The position numbers and the translations under genes were made by a program. From NCBI RefSeq assembly GCF_017744115.1, contig NZ_JAGHQW010000008.1:88609-152608 (forward strand): a stretch of DNA of 64,000 nucleotides. Direction: 5' to 3'. Under the pieces are notes generated by a model. The model was not told where the DNA came from. It was given only the letters and a program-made list of their open reading frames with translations, and made no database searches. Shown here in pieces: positions 33,998-43,266 of the stretch. Source of the stretch: Salinisphaera sp. G21_0 (GTDB taxonomy: Bacteria; Pseudomonadota; Gammaproteobacteria; Pseudomonadales; Endozoicomonadaceae). Position 1 is the stretch's first letter, and every line of letters begins with the position of its first letter.

Positions 33998-34596
33998 TGC
34001 CGGGGGAAATGGCTGTTGAAGTGAGGAGCGTTCAGTGAGATGTCGGCATCCAGGGTTATGTTCAGGAACTCCACCAGCATCACGGCAGTCAGCCCCCAGA
34101 TCAGATACTCTCCATAGTAAAAGGACGGCATCATGTAGTCCTGGTTGCGCAGTTTCCAATGGTTGAACGTCAGGTTGCCCTTGTCCAGAAAGTAGCTTAA
34201 CGGGACTTTAAAAATACGATCCAGCTCTGCCATATTGGCTCTTAGTGGTGTGTCTGCGGCAATAATCCCGACAATAGGGGTGACTTCCAGACCAAAGCGC
34301 GAGACCACCGAGCCGGTTTGGCCGATGATTCTGACGGCTTCCGGGGGGAGGGCGATCTCCTCAAAGGACTCTCTCAATGCGGTATGGACCAGGTCTCTGT
34401 CGGACAGGTCACGCTTGCCTCCCGGGAACGCAACCTCGCCACTGTGGGTGCTCATATGGGGGGCTCGCCGGGTAAACACCAGCTCTGGTTCCGGTGCATT
34501 GGTAATGGGTATCAGCACTGCGGCTTCTGGCAGTTGGGCATCTATTGTTCTGGGCTGGTGGTTTTGCAGCCGTTCTTCAACCTGGTTCAACATCAT
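33991..34596 (-). CDS. CoA-pyrophosphatase-type NUDIX hydrolase (NudL/YeaB-like)
   Basis: 201 residues. The NUDIX box GGKRDLSDRDLVHTALRESFEEIAL has the Gx5Ex7REUxEExGU pattern. The preceding LVFTRRAPHMSTHSGEVAFP resembles the CoA-pyrophosphatase signature. Such enzymes cleave CoA and related nucleotides. The last sense codon and stop (AAG TAG) come from the inverted repeat of the MITE at 33833-33997, so the native C-terminus has probably been altered. Confidence 0.92.
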   Translation of the reverse strand: MMLNQVEERLQNHQPRTIDAQLPEAAVLIPITNAPEPELVFTRRAPHMSTHSGEVAFPGGKRDLSDRDLVHTALRESFEEIALPPEAVRIIGQTGSVVSRFGLEVTPIVGIIAADTPLRANMAELDRIFKVPLSYFLDKGNLTFNHWKLRNQDYMMPSFYYGEYLIWGLTAVMLVEFLNITLDADISLNAPHFNSHFPRHK

Positions 34597-34979
34597 GGTG
34601 ACTTCAGAGGCATCCTTGCAAGGGACTTGAATTTATCATAAGTAGCTCAGCCGGATTTATCCAGTGTTCTTAGGGCCTGTTGACATTTTGTTGCCTGCAC
34701 AGAGTGAATGACCATACTGCCTTAGTCGTGTATAAAGCATCGACACGCAGTCGTCTCTCTTGCTCAAAAAGCATCCTGACTCAGAATTTATCGGTGACAT
34801 TGCCAGTGCTTTCTACCCGGTCTGGGAAAAGGTCGCCGCCCGCTCCCCGCAAAAGCACAAGCGGTCACGGCTTTTCGGATAGCGGGAGGCGGGTAACGGC
34901 TGTAGAAATGTGAAAGTTATTTCAGGACAGTTACTTGACGTCTACCCTAAGAGATCAGTTTCACCGTGAGGAACTGATT
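34597..34979. other. Intergenic region, no convincing gene
   Basis: About 380 bp between divergent genes. Short frames here lack support. A copy of the dispersed IS-end-like motif lies at 34911-34934, and AAGTAGCT near 34640 echoes the MITE terminus. The NUDIX promoter and the promoter of the gene at 34980 should lie here. Confidence 0.4.
34911..34934 (+). repeat. Dispersed IS-end-like motif, copy e
   Basis: GAAAGTTATTTCAGGACAGTTA, preceded by AAATGT, resembles the inverse-orientation form of the motif next to the gene stops at 53.4 and 60.7 kb and the sequence at 50.27 kb. Here it lies 46 bp upstream of a start rather than after a stop. Confidence 0.45.
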
Positions 34980-35570
34980 ATGCAAAATGTAAACTCTGGA
35001 GCCGCTTCATCACAACTCACCGGATATGTTACCCCACCGGTTGCGGTTGGTCGTTCACCATCTCCCCCCGTCGCCGCAGTTGCCAGCGTGCTTCCGACTC
35101 CTGGCCTGAGTCCGGAACTATGCCTGCAAGAAGAAAAAATGTCGACCAATGGTACTAAACCTGTAACAAACAGAAATGTGGCACTTTCGGCACCAAGTGC
35201 TCAACGTGATGAAATCAGCAAACCTTTTCGAGACGATGGCAACCCTGATACCGCGGGTATTTCATCCACAAATACCGAAAAGAGGATTATAAGTGACATG
35301 AAGGATGAGTTGATAAAACTCGTTCGCCCTCTGCTTTGGAATAATGCTCGCATTTGTGGGCTGGCACTCACTGGCAAAACCAGAGACCAACTTAAGTTCA
35401 AGGTGACGGCGGATTATGATTGCAGCCCGGAAGAAAAGCGGATGTTGCTCGCCGAAATAGAGCGCTTCATGCAAGATAATGTTCCGCAGAGGTTGCGAAA
35501 TGAGTTTAAACTCGTAATTGATTACAGTGGGCCTATTGAAGCCTTGAGTTCTGACCCTGTGAATTCATAA
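34980..35570 (+). CDS. Hypothetical protein with disordered N-terminus
   Basis: 196 residues from ATG 34980, chosen because GAGGA lies about 8 nt upstream; a TTG at 34935 would extend it by 15 residues. The first 90 residues are Pro/Ser/Thr/Ala-rich, and the last 100 look folded (MKDELIKLVRPLLWNNARIC; EEKRMLLAEIERFMQDNVP). There is no signal peptide. The two-part design resembles the protein at 59854-60615 and other effector-like genes in the window. The family is not recognised. Confidence 0.65.
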   Translation: MQNVNSGAASSQLTGYVTPPVAVGRSPSPPVAAVASVLPTPGLSPELCLQEEKMSTNGTKPVTNRNVALSAPSAQRDEISKPFRDDGNPDTAGISSTNTEKRIISDMKDELIKLVRPLLWNNARICGLALTGKTRDQLKFKVTADYDCSPEEKRMLLAEIERFMQDNVPQRLRNEFKLVIDYSGPIEALSSDPVNS

Positions 35571-35849
35571 GTGGAAAATATGGCAGCAATCAGGATGCCT
35601 CCCTTAGTTCTTGTTCTTAAGGTAGACATTAAGGATTCTTCATGATGGTAAACTGAACCCTGTCCTCTTTCAGCGTTTGATGAGGGGGCGGTTGCCTGGC
35701 AGGTGCTGCGGGTCTTGCATTGGAACCACAAAAGAAAAGCTTTTCCCGTTAATGAAGCAAGTAGATCGACAGTTTGTTCATCTCTGAGGTTTTGTTACTC
35801 TGTTATTGTCCTTCTTTACCCATCTGCCAGAAACAAGGAGTGAACGTTG

Positions 35850-36410
35850 ATGACAGGACCCTCTGTGCATTACTGCAGTGTCTGCGGTCATAAGACTCAA
35901 AGAAAAGTGCCTGAAGGGGATCATCGCCTGCGGGATGTGTGTAGTCACTGTCATACGATTCATTATCAGAACCCCAGGGTTATCACCGGGTGCCTGCCCG
36001 TTTACCAGGATAAGGTATTGATGTGTAAACGGGCGATTGAGCCCAGAAAGGGGTTCTGGACACTGCCCGGTGGCTTTATGGAGTTGGGCGAAACCATCGA
36101 AGAGGGAGCGGCACGGGAAACCCGCGAAGAAGCCTGTGCGGATGTTACCATTGAGTCACTTTATACGCTGTTTAATGTGGTGCATGTCGGTCAGCTGTCG
36201 GCTTTTTTTCTGGCGAGACTGGAACGGCCGGATTTTGCCCCGGGGGAGGAGAGTCTGGAGGTGGCCCTCTTTGAAGAAGATGAGATTCCCTGGGACCAAC
36301 TGGCTTTTTCTACCATAAGCCGGACGCTTCGCTATTATTTTGCCGATCGCCGGGAAGGCACGTTTCCCATGAGGCTTGAGTATGTCACGCCTCCACAGCG
36401 GCAAGATTGA
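35850..36410 (+). CDS. NUDIX hydrolase with zinc ribbon
   Basis: 186 residues. An N-terminal four-cysteine zinc ribbon (YCSVCGHKT and CSHCHTIHYQNP) precedes a NUDIX domain with GGFMELGETIEEGAARETREEACADV. This architecture is shared with NudC-like and other zinc-ribbon NUDIX proteins; the substrate is not determinable. AAGGAG is 9 nt before the ATG (TTG 35847 is also in frame). Its 3' end overlaps the convergent yqfO-like gene by 26 bp. Confidence 0.92.
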   Translation: MTGPSVHYCSVCGHKTQRKVPEGDHRLRDVCSHCHTIHYQNPRVITGCLPVYQDKVLMCKRAIEPRKGFWTLPGGFMELGETIEEGAARETREEACADVTIESLYTLFNVVHVGQLSAFFLARLERPDFAPGEESLEVALFEEDEIPWDQLAFSTISRTLRYYFADRREGTFPMRLEYVTPPQRQD

Positions 36411-36765
36411 CCGGGTGAAAATCGAAGGCAGGCATTTCATAAGGGTGTGCCTGCAGTAGCGCCTCAATGGCGGGTTTTAAAAACGGCTCCTGACAAAGCA
36501 TTTCTACTTTCCAGGTTTCTTCTGAATGGATTTCGCCGGGTTGCCCGGAGAAGGGCTGGCTTCCCGGCAAGGGGCGAAACTGGCCGGTCCCCGGGGTTTG
36601 CCAGCAACAGCAATCATAGTTTCCATAACGACCAGCACCGGCATTGAACAGGGCCTCCTTGACTGTTTCAAGCCAGGGGGAAGGAATCATGACACAGACT
36701 TTGTACACCTGAGTTTCAGACTTTTGAGAAAGGTGTGCTTCACATTGTGCAGATGATTCCTTCAT
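36385..36765 (-). CDS. YqfO/NIF3-like small protein
   Basis: 126 residues. It contains the conserved small-domain pattern of the YqfO family: YKVCVMIPSPWLETVKEAL, GAGRYGNYDCCCWQTPGTGQ and AHPYEMPAFDFHPV. This CutA-like fold occurs alone in many gammaproteobacteria; its biochemical role is not settled. It starts 2 bp after the stop of the upstream acyltransferase gene, so the two are co-transcribed. Confidence 0.85.
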   Translation of the reverse strand: MKESSAQCEAHLSQKSETQVYKVCVMIPSPWLETVKEALFNAGAGRYGNYDCCCWQTPGTGQFRPLPGSQPFSGQPGEIHSEETWKVEMLCQEPFLKPAIEALLQAHPYEMPAFDFHPVNLAAVEA

Positions 36766-36767
36766 GC

Positions 36768-37934
36768 TTATGAACCGTAGCGGAAACGATTAATCACCGG
36801 CTGGGCGTACATCTTTAAGAACCAGGGGCGGTATAGCTCAGGGCAGCGCTCCAGGTGTCGGGTGAATTCATCGCGTTTTTTCAGCAGATCTATGGCCGGG
36901 AATAACTGTTCGATCCCAGGAACCTGAATAACCTGCTCATGCTGGTTGATCTCACTGCTGATTGCTTCCCAGGCAAACAGGTTGGATGGCTGCAACTCAT
37001 AGCTATGGTGAATCTGATGGTTAACCTCTTGAACCACCGAGGCGGCATCTTCAAAGTCCTCTGTCAGCGGTTTGCCAAACGCAACATGTACATGCCCTTT
37101 GTAACCATCTATGCCTGTGACGATGCTTTTCAAATCTTCATCGTCGGCTTTCAGATACTGACCGGTCTGTTGTTTCTCATACAGTTCCCGGGCCTTGTCG
37201 CAGTCGCATGGGTCGAACTCGTAGGAGATAGAGACCGGTACAATATTCAGTGAGCGGATATTGTCAGCAAAAGCGCTCTGCCTGCCACGACGGCTCAGGT
37301 TAAACATCTTGATAATGGCCGGATCGGTCTGGTCATTACCATCCTTGGCCCGGCCTTCGCTCTGGGCAATCCAGACCGGCTGGCCTTCATCGATGCAGTG
37401 ATGAATGTAGGCCGAGAGGTTCTGGAAGGCGAGCAGCTTTTCCCGTCGCCCGGACAGTGAGCGTTTGACGATAAAGCTTTTGTTCAGACGCATCAGGTCA
37501 CTGACAAAAGGGCGTTTGACCAGGTTGTCGCCAATGGCAATCTGGCAGGTTTCCATATCGTTAAGGTAGAGCGCATAGTTGACCAGGGCCGGATCCAGAA
37601 CAATATCTCGATGATTGGACAGAAACAGGTAGGCCTTGTTCTTGTTCAGGTGCTCAATGCCGGAAAAAGACACCTTATGGGTAGTGGTTTTGATCACCCG
37701 GGTCAGATAGGGCTCGATAATGGCCTGAAAATCCCGGACATTATGGATATTCCGTGTTTTGTACTTTAACGCCAGAGAGGTGATCCAGGCCATGGCTCCG
37801 GAAAACTGCCGGGTTAAACCGGGGTAACGGTGCTTTGCCATCACATGGAGCAGGTCTTTATCAGTTAACAGGCGAGCCAACGTAGGCCGGACCTCATGGT
37901 CATGGTAAGGGCGGATATCGTCAAAAGCTTCCAT
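36768..37934 (-). CDS. 1-acyl-glycerol-3-phosphate acyltransferase-like protein
   Basis: 388 residues. The glycerolipid acyltransferase block I, HRDIVLD within LFLSNHRDIVLDPAL, is the HX4D catalytic motif. Block III-like residues follow in WIAQSEGRAKDGND, and VPVSISYEFDPCD matches block IV. It is therefore a PlsC/GPAT-type enzyme, larger than typical PlsC, with an N-terminal extension of about 90 residues. ATG 37934 is preferred; TTG 37943 is in frame. It forms a tight pair with the yqfO-like gene. Confidence 0.88.
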   Translation of the reverse strand: MEAFDDIRPYHDHEVRPTLARLLTDKDLLHVMAKHRYPGLTRQFSGAMAWITSLALKYKTRNIHNVRDFQAIIEPYLTRVIKTTTHKVSFSGIEHLNKNKAYLFLSNHRDIVLDPALVNYALYLNDMETCQIAIGDNLVKRPFVSDLMRLNKSFIVKRSLSGRREKLLAFQNLSAYIHHCIDEGQPVWIAQSEGRAKDGNDQTDPAIIKMFNLSRRGRQSAFADNIRSLNIVPVSISYEFDPCDCDKARELYEKQQTGQYLKADDEDLKSIVTGIDGYKGHVHVAFGKPLTEDFEDAASVVQEVNHQIHHSYELQPSNLFAWEAISSEINQHEQVIQVPGIEQLFPAIDLLKKRDEFTRHLERCPELYRPWFLKMYAQPVINRFRYGS

Positions 37935-38246
37935 TTGTGCCAATGCTTTGAGGTCAGATAAGGAAAAAATCGTTATTGATCGACGGGCTATTATATTTCA
38001 TGGACTGACTGCCGGTCTGTATAGACACTGTCGCGTAATGTAACTGAGCCGCAGGGAGGATGCAAACCAGAGGTTATTCATCAATTGAAATGATAACGGA
38101 GGTGGAATTGGTTGCCGGGTGACTTTTATCGCTGGAATGGGAATCGCTGTGAGGAATACCTGCAAACCGTTCCCGAACATCATATAATCCCGGTTTCAGG
38201 TTCCCGGAACCTGACCATTTATAAAAATGCCAGGCAGGGATTATTC

Positions 38247-38840
38247 ATGTTGAAGCAGGTTAAAAGTGCTGTCAGTTTGGTGGTATTGCTGGTCACGGTG
38301 GCGGGGCCGGTCTGGGCTACCACCCCTGTTAGCGGTGTTGTGGCTCAGAAAGAGCAAAAAGAGCCGTCGGTTTCTGGTAAGGTTCAGGGACAGTTAAGCG
38401 AGGCGATTCAAATCCTCCACTCAGGCCAGGCAGCAAACCCGGCTAAAGCCATTAATGCTTTGCAGCGCATTGCCCGCCAGGGCGATCAGCAAGCCCGGGC
38501 CGAAGCCATGCTCTGGCTGGGCAGGGCTTATCGTGACGGGCTTGCCGGGACCGCTAAGGATATTGGCACGGCCTTTGACTATTTCCAGCAGGCTGCCGGG
38601 CGTGAAGGGCTGAATTCTGAAGCACAGTATGAGCTGGGACGGGCCTATCTCAATGGTGAAGGCACGGACCGCAACCTGATCGCGGCCTATATGTGGACCG
38701 AGCTCAGTCTGCAGGCCCCGTCGAACATATCAGCCTCTGCAAAAGCCCAGAAAGCCAGGCTGGAGACTCTGCTCAATACCGTTCAACTGGAAAAAGCCAG
38801 GCAGCTGGTGGATCAGTTGGCCACCCTTTATCTGCAATAA
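38247..38840 (+). CDS. Exported Sel1-repeat protein
   Basis: 197 residues from ATG 38247, preceded by AGGGA at 7 nt. This start gives a clean signal peptide ending GPVWA/TT, so the open frame back to 38112 is not used. Two Sel1-like units are visible: AEAMLWLGRAYRDGLAGTAK and AQYELGRAYLNGEGTDRNL. Such helical repeats mediate protein contacts in the periplasm. The gene is 18 bp upstream of the DUF2007 gene and probably heads a three-gene operon. Confidence 0.85.
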   Translation: MLKQVKSAVSLVVLLVTVAGPVWATTPVSGVVAQKEQKEPSVSGKVQGQLSEAIQILHSGQAANPAKAINALQRIARQGDQQARAEAMLWLGRAYRDGLAGTAKDIGTAFDYFQQAAGREGLNSEAQYELGRAYLNGEGTDRNLIAAYMWTELSLQAPSNISASAKAQKARLETLLNTVQLEKARQLVDQLATLYLQ

Positions 38841-38858
38841 TCAGGCTCTTGATCGCAA

Positions 38859-39086
38859 ATGATTAAAGTATATAGCCCGGAAAATCTGGTGGAAGCCCAG
38901 TGCCTGAAGGATCTGCTGACCAGTCGTCGTATTTTCTGTCATCTGGCCGGTGTTGACCTGATCGGTGCCATGGGAGAGCTGCCTGCCATTGGTTTGCTGG
39001 CGCTGTATGTTGATGATGCCGATGCGGGCCTGGCAAAAGAGTTAATTGAGGATTACCTGAATGCCGAGCCGGAAGAGTTGGAGTAA
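38859..39086 (+). CDS. DUF2007-type small protein
   Basis: 75 residues, MIKVYSPENLVEAQCLKDLL then LALYVDDADAGLAKELIEDYL. It matches the putative signal-transducing DUF2007 domain, a PII-like small fold with no established activity. It is tightly packed between the Sel1 gene (18 bp) and the SRAP gene (3 bp). Confidence 0.85.
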   Translation: MIKVYSPENLVEAQCLKDLLTSRRIFCHLAGVDLIGAMGELPAIGLLALYVDDADAGLAKELIEDYLNAEPEELE

Positions 39087-39089
39087 TTT

Positions 39090-39695
39090 ATGTGCAGCCG
39101 TTACTCATTCAACCTGCCCAGGGTTGACCTTGGCTTTCTCGGTATCAACGATGTGTTAACTCAGAAACCCGTCCAACAGGTGGTGCCGGGGCAACAGGTG
39201 TGGCTGGTTCGAAACAGTGACTGTGGCACCCCTGAACTGGCCCAGGCCAAGTGGGGGCTTGTCCCTTCCTGGTTGCAGGATCTATCCCGGGCCCAGATCA
39301 ATGCCCGTGTGGAGACCGCCGCTGAGTCACGAATGTTCAAAAAAGCCTGGCAGGACAGGCGTTGCCTGATTCTGGCGGATAGCTACTACCAATGGCATAT
39401 GGCTCCGGGCAACCGGCGTCAGCTGTGGCGTATTGGCACAAAAGATGGTTCGCTGCTATTGATGGCCGGACTTTGGGAGCGGTTCACGGTGGACAGTACT
39501 CTCTCTTTCGATTCCTGCGCCGTCTTAACCATGCCGGCCATGCCACCGTTAATGTTGATCGCTGACCGCATGCCGGCGTTGTTGACGGCGGCTCATGCAC
39601 AGCGCTGGCTGTCCGGAGAACCTTTTGATATTGAACGTTTTTCTGCCTTTCTTGCCAGCTTTCCCTGGCACAGCCAGAATATTCTGAAAGGCTGA
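39090..39695 (+). CDS. SRAP-domain abasic-site protein (YedK/HMCES-like)
   Basis: 201 residues. Cys2 follows the initiator Met (MCSRYS) and forms the thiazolidine crosslink to abasic DNA in this family. Other signatures are AKWGLVPSW, INARVETAAESRMF, RCLILADSYYQW and the active-site region around LTMPAMPPLMLIADRMPA. It protects abasic sites in single-stranded DNA. Third gene of the small operon. Confidence 0.95.
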   Translation: MCSRYSFNLPRVDLGFLGINDVLTQKPVQQVVPGQQVWLVRNSDCGTPELAQAKWGLVPSWLQDLSRAQINARVETAAESRMFKKAWQDRRCLILADSYYQWHMAPGNRRQLWRIGTKDGSLLLMAGLWERFTVDSTLSFDSCAVLTMPAMPPLMLIADRMPALLTAAHAQRWLSGEPFDIERFSAFLASFPWHSQNILKG

Positions 39696-39754
39696 GGTTG
39701 CGTTGTTCAGAATCTCCATTCACTGCTGAAATGCTGGTCTATCATTAGCGTTCA

Positions 39755-42700
39755 TTGTGGCCGTGTGCAGTGAACCCAGTGCAATTTTCTATCAGGAAAA
39801 AAATCATTTTTTTTACTGTCGTGCCTGTCACGCTGCTGTACAACCTGATCTTTGGTATCCACCTCTACCTCTCACTCAAACAGGCCACGGACGCGGTCGC
39901 CAAAGGATTGATTGAGCAGGTCTGGCATAATGCGGACAAAATTGACAGCCATACCCGGCAGCTGATGACCATGACCTCGTTTATGGGGGATATGTTGAGT
40001 CGGATGCCTGTGACTGACCATGCCATGATCAAACACTTTCTCACGGATCTGGTGGCAAGAAACTCTCTGGTTCGCGGCTTTACTTATGTGAAGCTCGGCA
40101 GCAGCCTGCAGCACTGGGATGTTTTTCATGCCTACAGGAATCAGTGCCGGGTCCGGCTGGATGAAAGCGTCGATACCGGCCTGTTTCCTGCCCAGTTCTG
40201 GTGGGCTAATCAGGATCAGCAGAAAGAGGGATTCTGGACATCGCCAAGAGGATCTGCGGATAAAGGATGGATTGTCAGCTATATCGTCCCGGTCATTTCA
40301 GCGAACACCCTTTATGGCTATTTCTGGATGGATATCAGCCTTGCGGATCTGCGCCATCAGCTGGTGGAAAACACCACGGGAAATGCCAGTTTTTCCATTG
40401 TTAATGGTGCCGGAGAGTACCTGCAGACGGACAGTGAAACGCCGAAGCGCTACCAGTTAAACAGCATTCATCAAAGCCAGTTTTATTACGGTTCCCCGGG
40501 GTTATGGCATGACCTGGAAGAGCTGATTGAACGAGGTGAGCCCGCTTTCCGGCACAAGTGGGTGCCGGTTCGGCAGAATGAGTACTGGTTGATGGGGGCA
40601 CCGATTAAATCGGCTTCCTGGTGGATGATCAGTTATGCCCCGAGGGAAACCGTACTGGCTCCGGTGATTGACCAGGCGCAGATTAATGCATTGCTGATGC
40701 TACTCTCCCTGACACTGATATTTACCTGTGCCAGCCTGGTGTCGGTGAGAATTGCCCGTCCGATTATCCGCCTGAAGCGAGCCATGGATGACTTTACCTA
40801 CCGTCGGGTCATGCCGGTGATTACCCATATCAGCCGGGATGAAATTGGCAGTCTGACCGAAAGTTTCCAGCAACTGGTGACCAGGCTGGCGGACCGGGAA
40901 AAAGCACTGCATCAGGCCAGAACCAGCAATATCGGTCATTTGCTTGAGCGGCTGAGGGGGAACTATTTCTATTTCAACCTCAATAAGGATGGGTGTGTTA
41001 CCCATGTCAGTCCGTCAATAGAAGCCATTCTGGGCTATACACAGAAAGAGTTTCTGCGTCCATTGATCGGGTATCTTGCTAACCGGGACAGTAAATTATG
41101 TTTTCGGGATCAGTTTCGTGAGGCCAAGCAAGGGCGATGGGGCGATACCTTTGAGCTGGATATCCGGCATCTGAATGGCAGTATCCGCAGGCTGGAAATC
41201 TTCTGGAGTGATATCGGGGATCTGGAAGACAGGCAATATCTGGTTGAAGGGCTGGCCAATGATATTACCGATCGGGTAAGCGATACCAAGAAATTCAAGC
41301 TGCTACTGGACAGTGCGCCGGATGCAACCATCATTGCCACACCGGAAGGCATTATTGGCATGGCCAACAGCAGGACGGAAGATCTGTTTGGCTTTCACCG
41401 GGAAGACCTGGTCAATATGCCCCTGAGCCTGCTGACGCCACTGGAAAACCGTCCGGGGCACCCTCTGTTGGGTGATCTGGAAAAAGCCAGTTGGGAGCAG
41501 CTGTGCCTGGTGGGTTATGAATCCCGGGGTATTGATCGTAAAGGCCGGATTTTCCCGGTAGAAATCACCAGCAACCCCCTGAAAACCGGCGATGGACTGC
41601 TGATCTCCATGGTGGTTCGTGATATCACGGAGCGAAAACGCATTGAACATGAGTTGATGCGGGCCAAGGAAGAGGCTGAGCGGGCCAACCTGGCCAAAGG
41701 TCTGTTCCTCTCCAATATGAGCCACGAGTTGAGAACACCGCTGAATGGGGTGCTTGGCAACGCCCAGCTGTTGTTAAGAAACCTCTCGTTAACGTCGGCC
41801 CAGCGAAAAAGCCTGAACACCATTGAGGCCAGTGGCCAGCATTTGTTGTCACTGATTAACGATATTCTCGATTTAACCAAAATTGAGTCCAGCAAGATTG
41901 AGTTACACCCTTCTGCGGTCCGATTGCTGGAGTTACTGCGCGGGGTGCGCAATATTCTGATGGAAAGGGCGGTCAGCAAGGGACTGGATTTACGCCTGTT
42001 GCCCATTGGCACGTTACCGGAAATTGTCATGCTGGATGAAATCAAGGTTCGTCAGGTGCTGCTGAATCTGCTCAGTAACGGGGTTAAGTACACGGTTAAG
42101 GGGTGGGTTGAATGCCGGGTTTCTGTGGCGGGCAATGATATTGTCTTTGAAGTCCGCGACACCGGTGTTGGTATTGCCCATGAGGACCTGGAGAGGGTCT
42201 TTGAACCTTTCCGGCAGGTCCATCTGGGGTTGCAGATCGGTGGCACTGGCCTGGGGCTGGCGATCAGTCGGCGGCTGGTTTCGGCCATGGGCGGGGAGCT
42301 TGATGTTATCAGCGAGCCTGGCAAGGGGAGCCGTTTTATTTTTGTCCTGCCGCTGGTTCTGGGCAGTTTTGCAGCGCTGAAAGAGCATCAGCGTCTTTTG
42401 CCCGGTTCCATTTATGTGCATTTGGATGAGCGCTTCCAGGGGGTTCGGGTGCTGGTGGTGGATGATGTTGAAAGTAACCGGGATATGATGGCCGGGTTGC
42501 TGGACTCCGCCGGTTTCAGGGTTGATACCGCCGGTAATGGCCTGCAGGCGGTGGAAGCGGTGAAGCAGGTGGATTTTGACCTGATTTTGATGGATATCTC
42601 CATGCCGGTGATGGATGGGGTGACAGCGATCCGGAAAATTCGTGAACTGCCCGGAAAAGTATCGGTCAAAGCAGTGGCGGTGACCGCCAGTGTCAGCCAT

Positions 42701-43075
42701 GAGGCCAGGGAGCGGTTGTTGATTCAGGGGTTTGATGAATACATTGGCAAGCCTCTGGATGCCGGGCTGATGTTTGATAAAATCCGCTGTTTACTGGGTG
42801 TGGATTATGTCACCGCGCTGCCAAAACCAGAGTGGAATGAGAATGCTTTGCTGCAAAGTCTCAAAGAGATGCGCATGGATAGCTTTGTCCATGCCATTAT
42901 TACTGCTTTTGAGCAGGGTGATCTGGAGTCGCTGGAGCAGGCGCTGCACTCATTTGAAAACGACCCGGCATTGGCCGATGTGATAGGCTTCCTGCTGATG
43001 CTGACGGCGGATATGGATATTGCCCGGCTGGAAAATTTTATTGGTCAGCTGGTAGAAAATTTTGACAATAAGTAG
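39755..43075 (+). CDS. Hybrid sensor histidine kinase/response regulator
   Basis: 1106 residues. Order: TM1 (about 16-40), extracytoplasmic Cache-like sensor (50-305), TM2 (about 310-333), HAMP (335-385), two PAS domains (about 400-510 and 515-630), and HisKA with phosphoacceptor His657 in MSHELRTPLNG. HATPase_c follows with NLLSNGVKYT, DTGVGI and GTGLGLAIS, then a receiver with Asp947 in ILMDISMPVMDG and Lys999. The C-terminal 80 residues do not look like an Hpt domain. Only TTG/GTG starts are available (TTG 39755, GTG 39770), so the start is uncertain. The final Lys and TAG stop are provided by the left arm of MITE copy 2. Confidence 0.93.
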   Translation: MWPCAVNPVQFSIRKKIIFFTVVPVTLLYNLIFGIHLYLSLKQATDAVAKGLIEQVWHNADKIDSHTRQLMTMTSFMGDMLSRMPVTDHAMIKHFLTDLVARNSLVRGFTYVKLGSSLQHWDVFHAYRNQCRVRLDESVDTGLFPAQFWWANQDQQKEGFWTSPRGSADKGWIVSYIVPVISANTLYGYFWMDISLADLRHQLVENTTGNASFSIVNGAGEYLQTDSETPKRYQLNSIHQSQFYYGSPGLWHDLEELIERGEPAFRHKWVPVRQNEYWLMGAPIKSASWWMISYAPRETVLAPVIDQAQINALLMLLSLTLIFTCASLVSVRIARPIIRLKRAMDDFTYRRVMPVITHISRDEIGSLTESFQQLVTRLADREKALHQARTSNIGHLLERLRGNYFYFNLNKDGCVTHVSPSIEAILGYTQKEFLRPLIGYLANRDSKLCFRDQFREAKQGRWGDTFELDIRHLNGSIRRLEIFWSDIGDLEDRQYLVEGLANDITDRVSDTKKFKLLLDSAPDATIIATPEGIIGMANSRTEDLFGFHREDLVNMPLSLLTPLENRPGHPLLGDLEKASWEQLCLVGYESRGIDRKGRIFPVEITSNPLKTGDGLLISMVVRDITERKRIEHELMRAKEEAERANLAKGLFLSNMSHELRTPLNGVLGNAQLLLRNLSLTSAQRKSLNTIEASGQHLLSLINDILDLTKIESSKIELHPSAVRLLELLRGVRNILMERAVSKGLDLRLLPIGTLPEIVMLDEIKVRQVLLNLLSNGVKYTVKGWVECRVSVAGNDIVFEVRDTGVGIAHEDLERVFEPFRQVHLGLQIGGTGLGLAISRRLVSAMGGELDVISEPGKGSRFIFVLPLVLGSFAALKEHQRLLPGSIYVHLDERFQGVRVLVVDDVESNRDMMAGLLDSAGFRVDTAGNGLQAVEAVKQVDFDLILMDISMPVMDGVTAIRKIRELPGKVSVKAVAVTASVSHEARERLLIQGFDEYIGKPLDAGLMFDKIRCLLGVDYVTALPKPEWNENALLQSLKEMRMDSFVHAIITAFEQGDLESLEQALHSFENDPALADVIGFLLMLTADMDIARLENFIGQLVENFDNK

Positions 43076-43233
43076 CTGGCCATATGGAATCGAATATTTC
43101 TGGCTACCTGGGCTGGTACTATGCGAGGCACAACGGAGGGAGCATAGCCGTAGCTATGTGACCGGAGTTGTAACGAAGCAGAGTGCCGGCACAAGGAGTC
43201 AGAAATATATGATTTCATATGGTTAGCTACTTA
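43069..43233. mobile_element. 165-bp MITE, copy 2
   Basis: Near-identical to 33833-33997 and equal in length, with only a handful of differences (for example GTGCCGGCACAAGGAGTC). Ends are TAAGTAGC and GCTACTTA. The left arm contains the TAG stop of the histidine kinase (43073-43075). The right arm contains an ATG in frame with the downstream HD-domain gene (43219). Confidence 0.85.
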
Positions 43234-43266
43234 GGCGTTGAGGCATTATCAGTCAGTTTTATTGAT

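Noticed and set aside
34680..34913. A 77-residue plus-strand open frame upstream of the gene at 34980.
   Set aside because: No ribosome site, no recognisable features, and it sits in a repeat-littered intergenic stretch.
43219..43266. ATG at 43219 as the start of the large HD-domain gene.
   Set aside because: It lies in the right arm of the MITE, so it predates nothing in the native gene; ATG 43267 is just outside the element and is preferred, though the upstream ATG could now be used.
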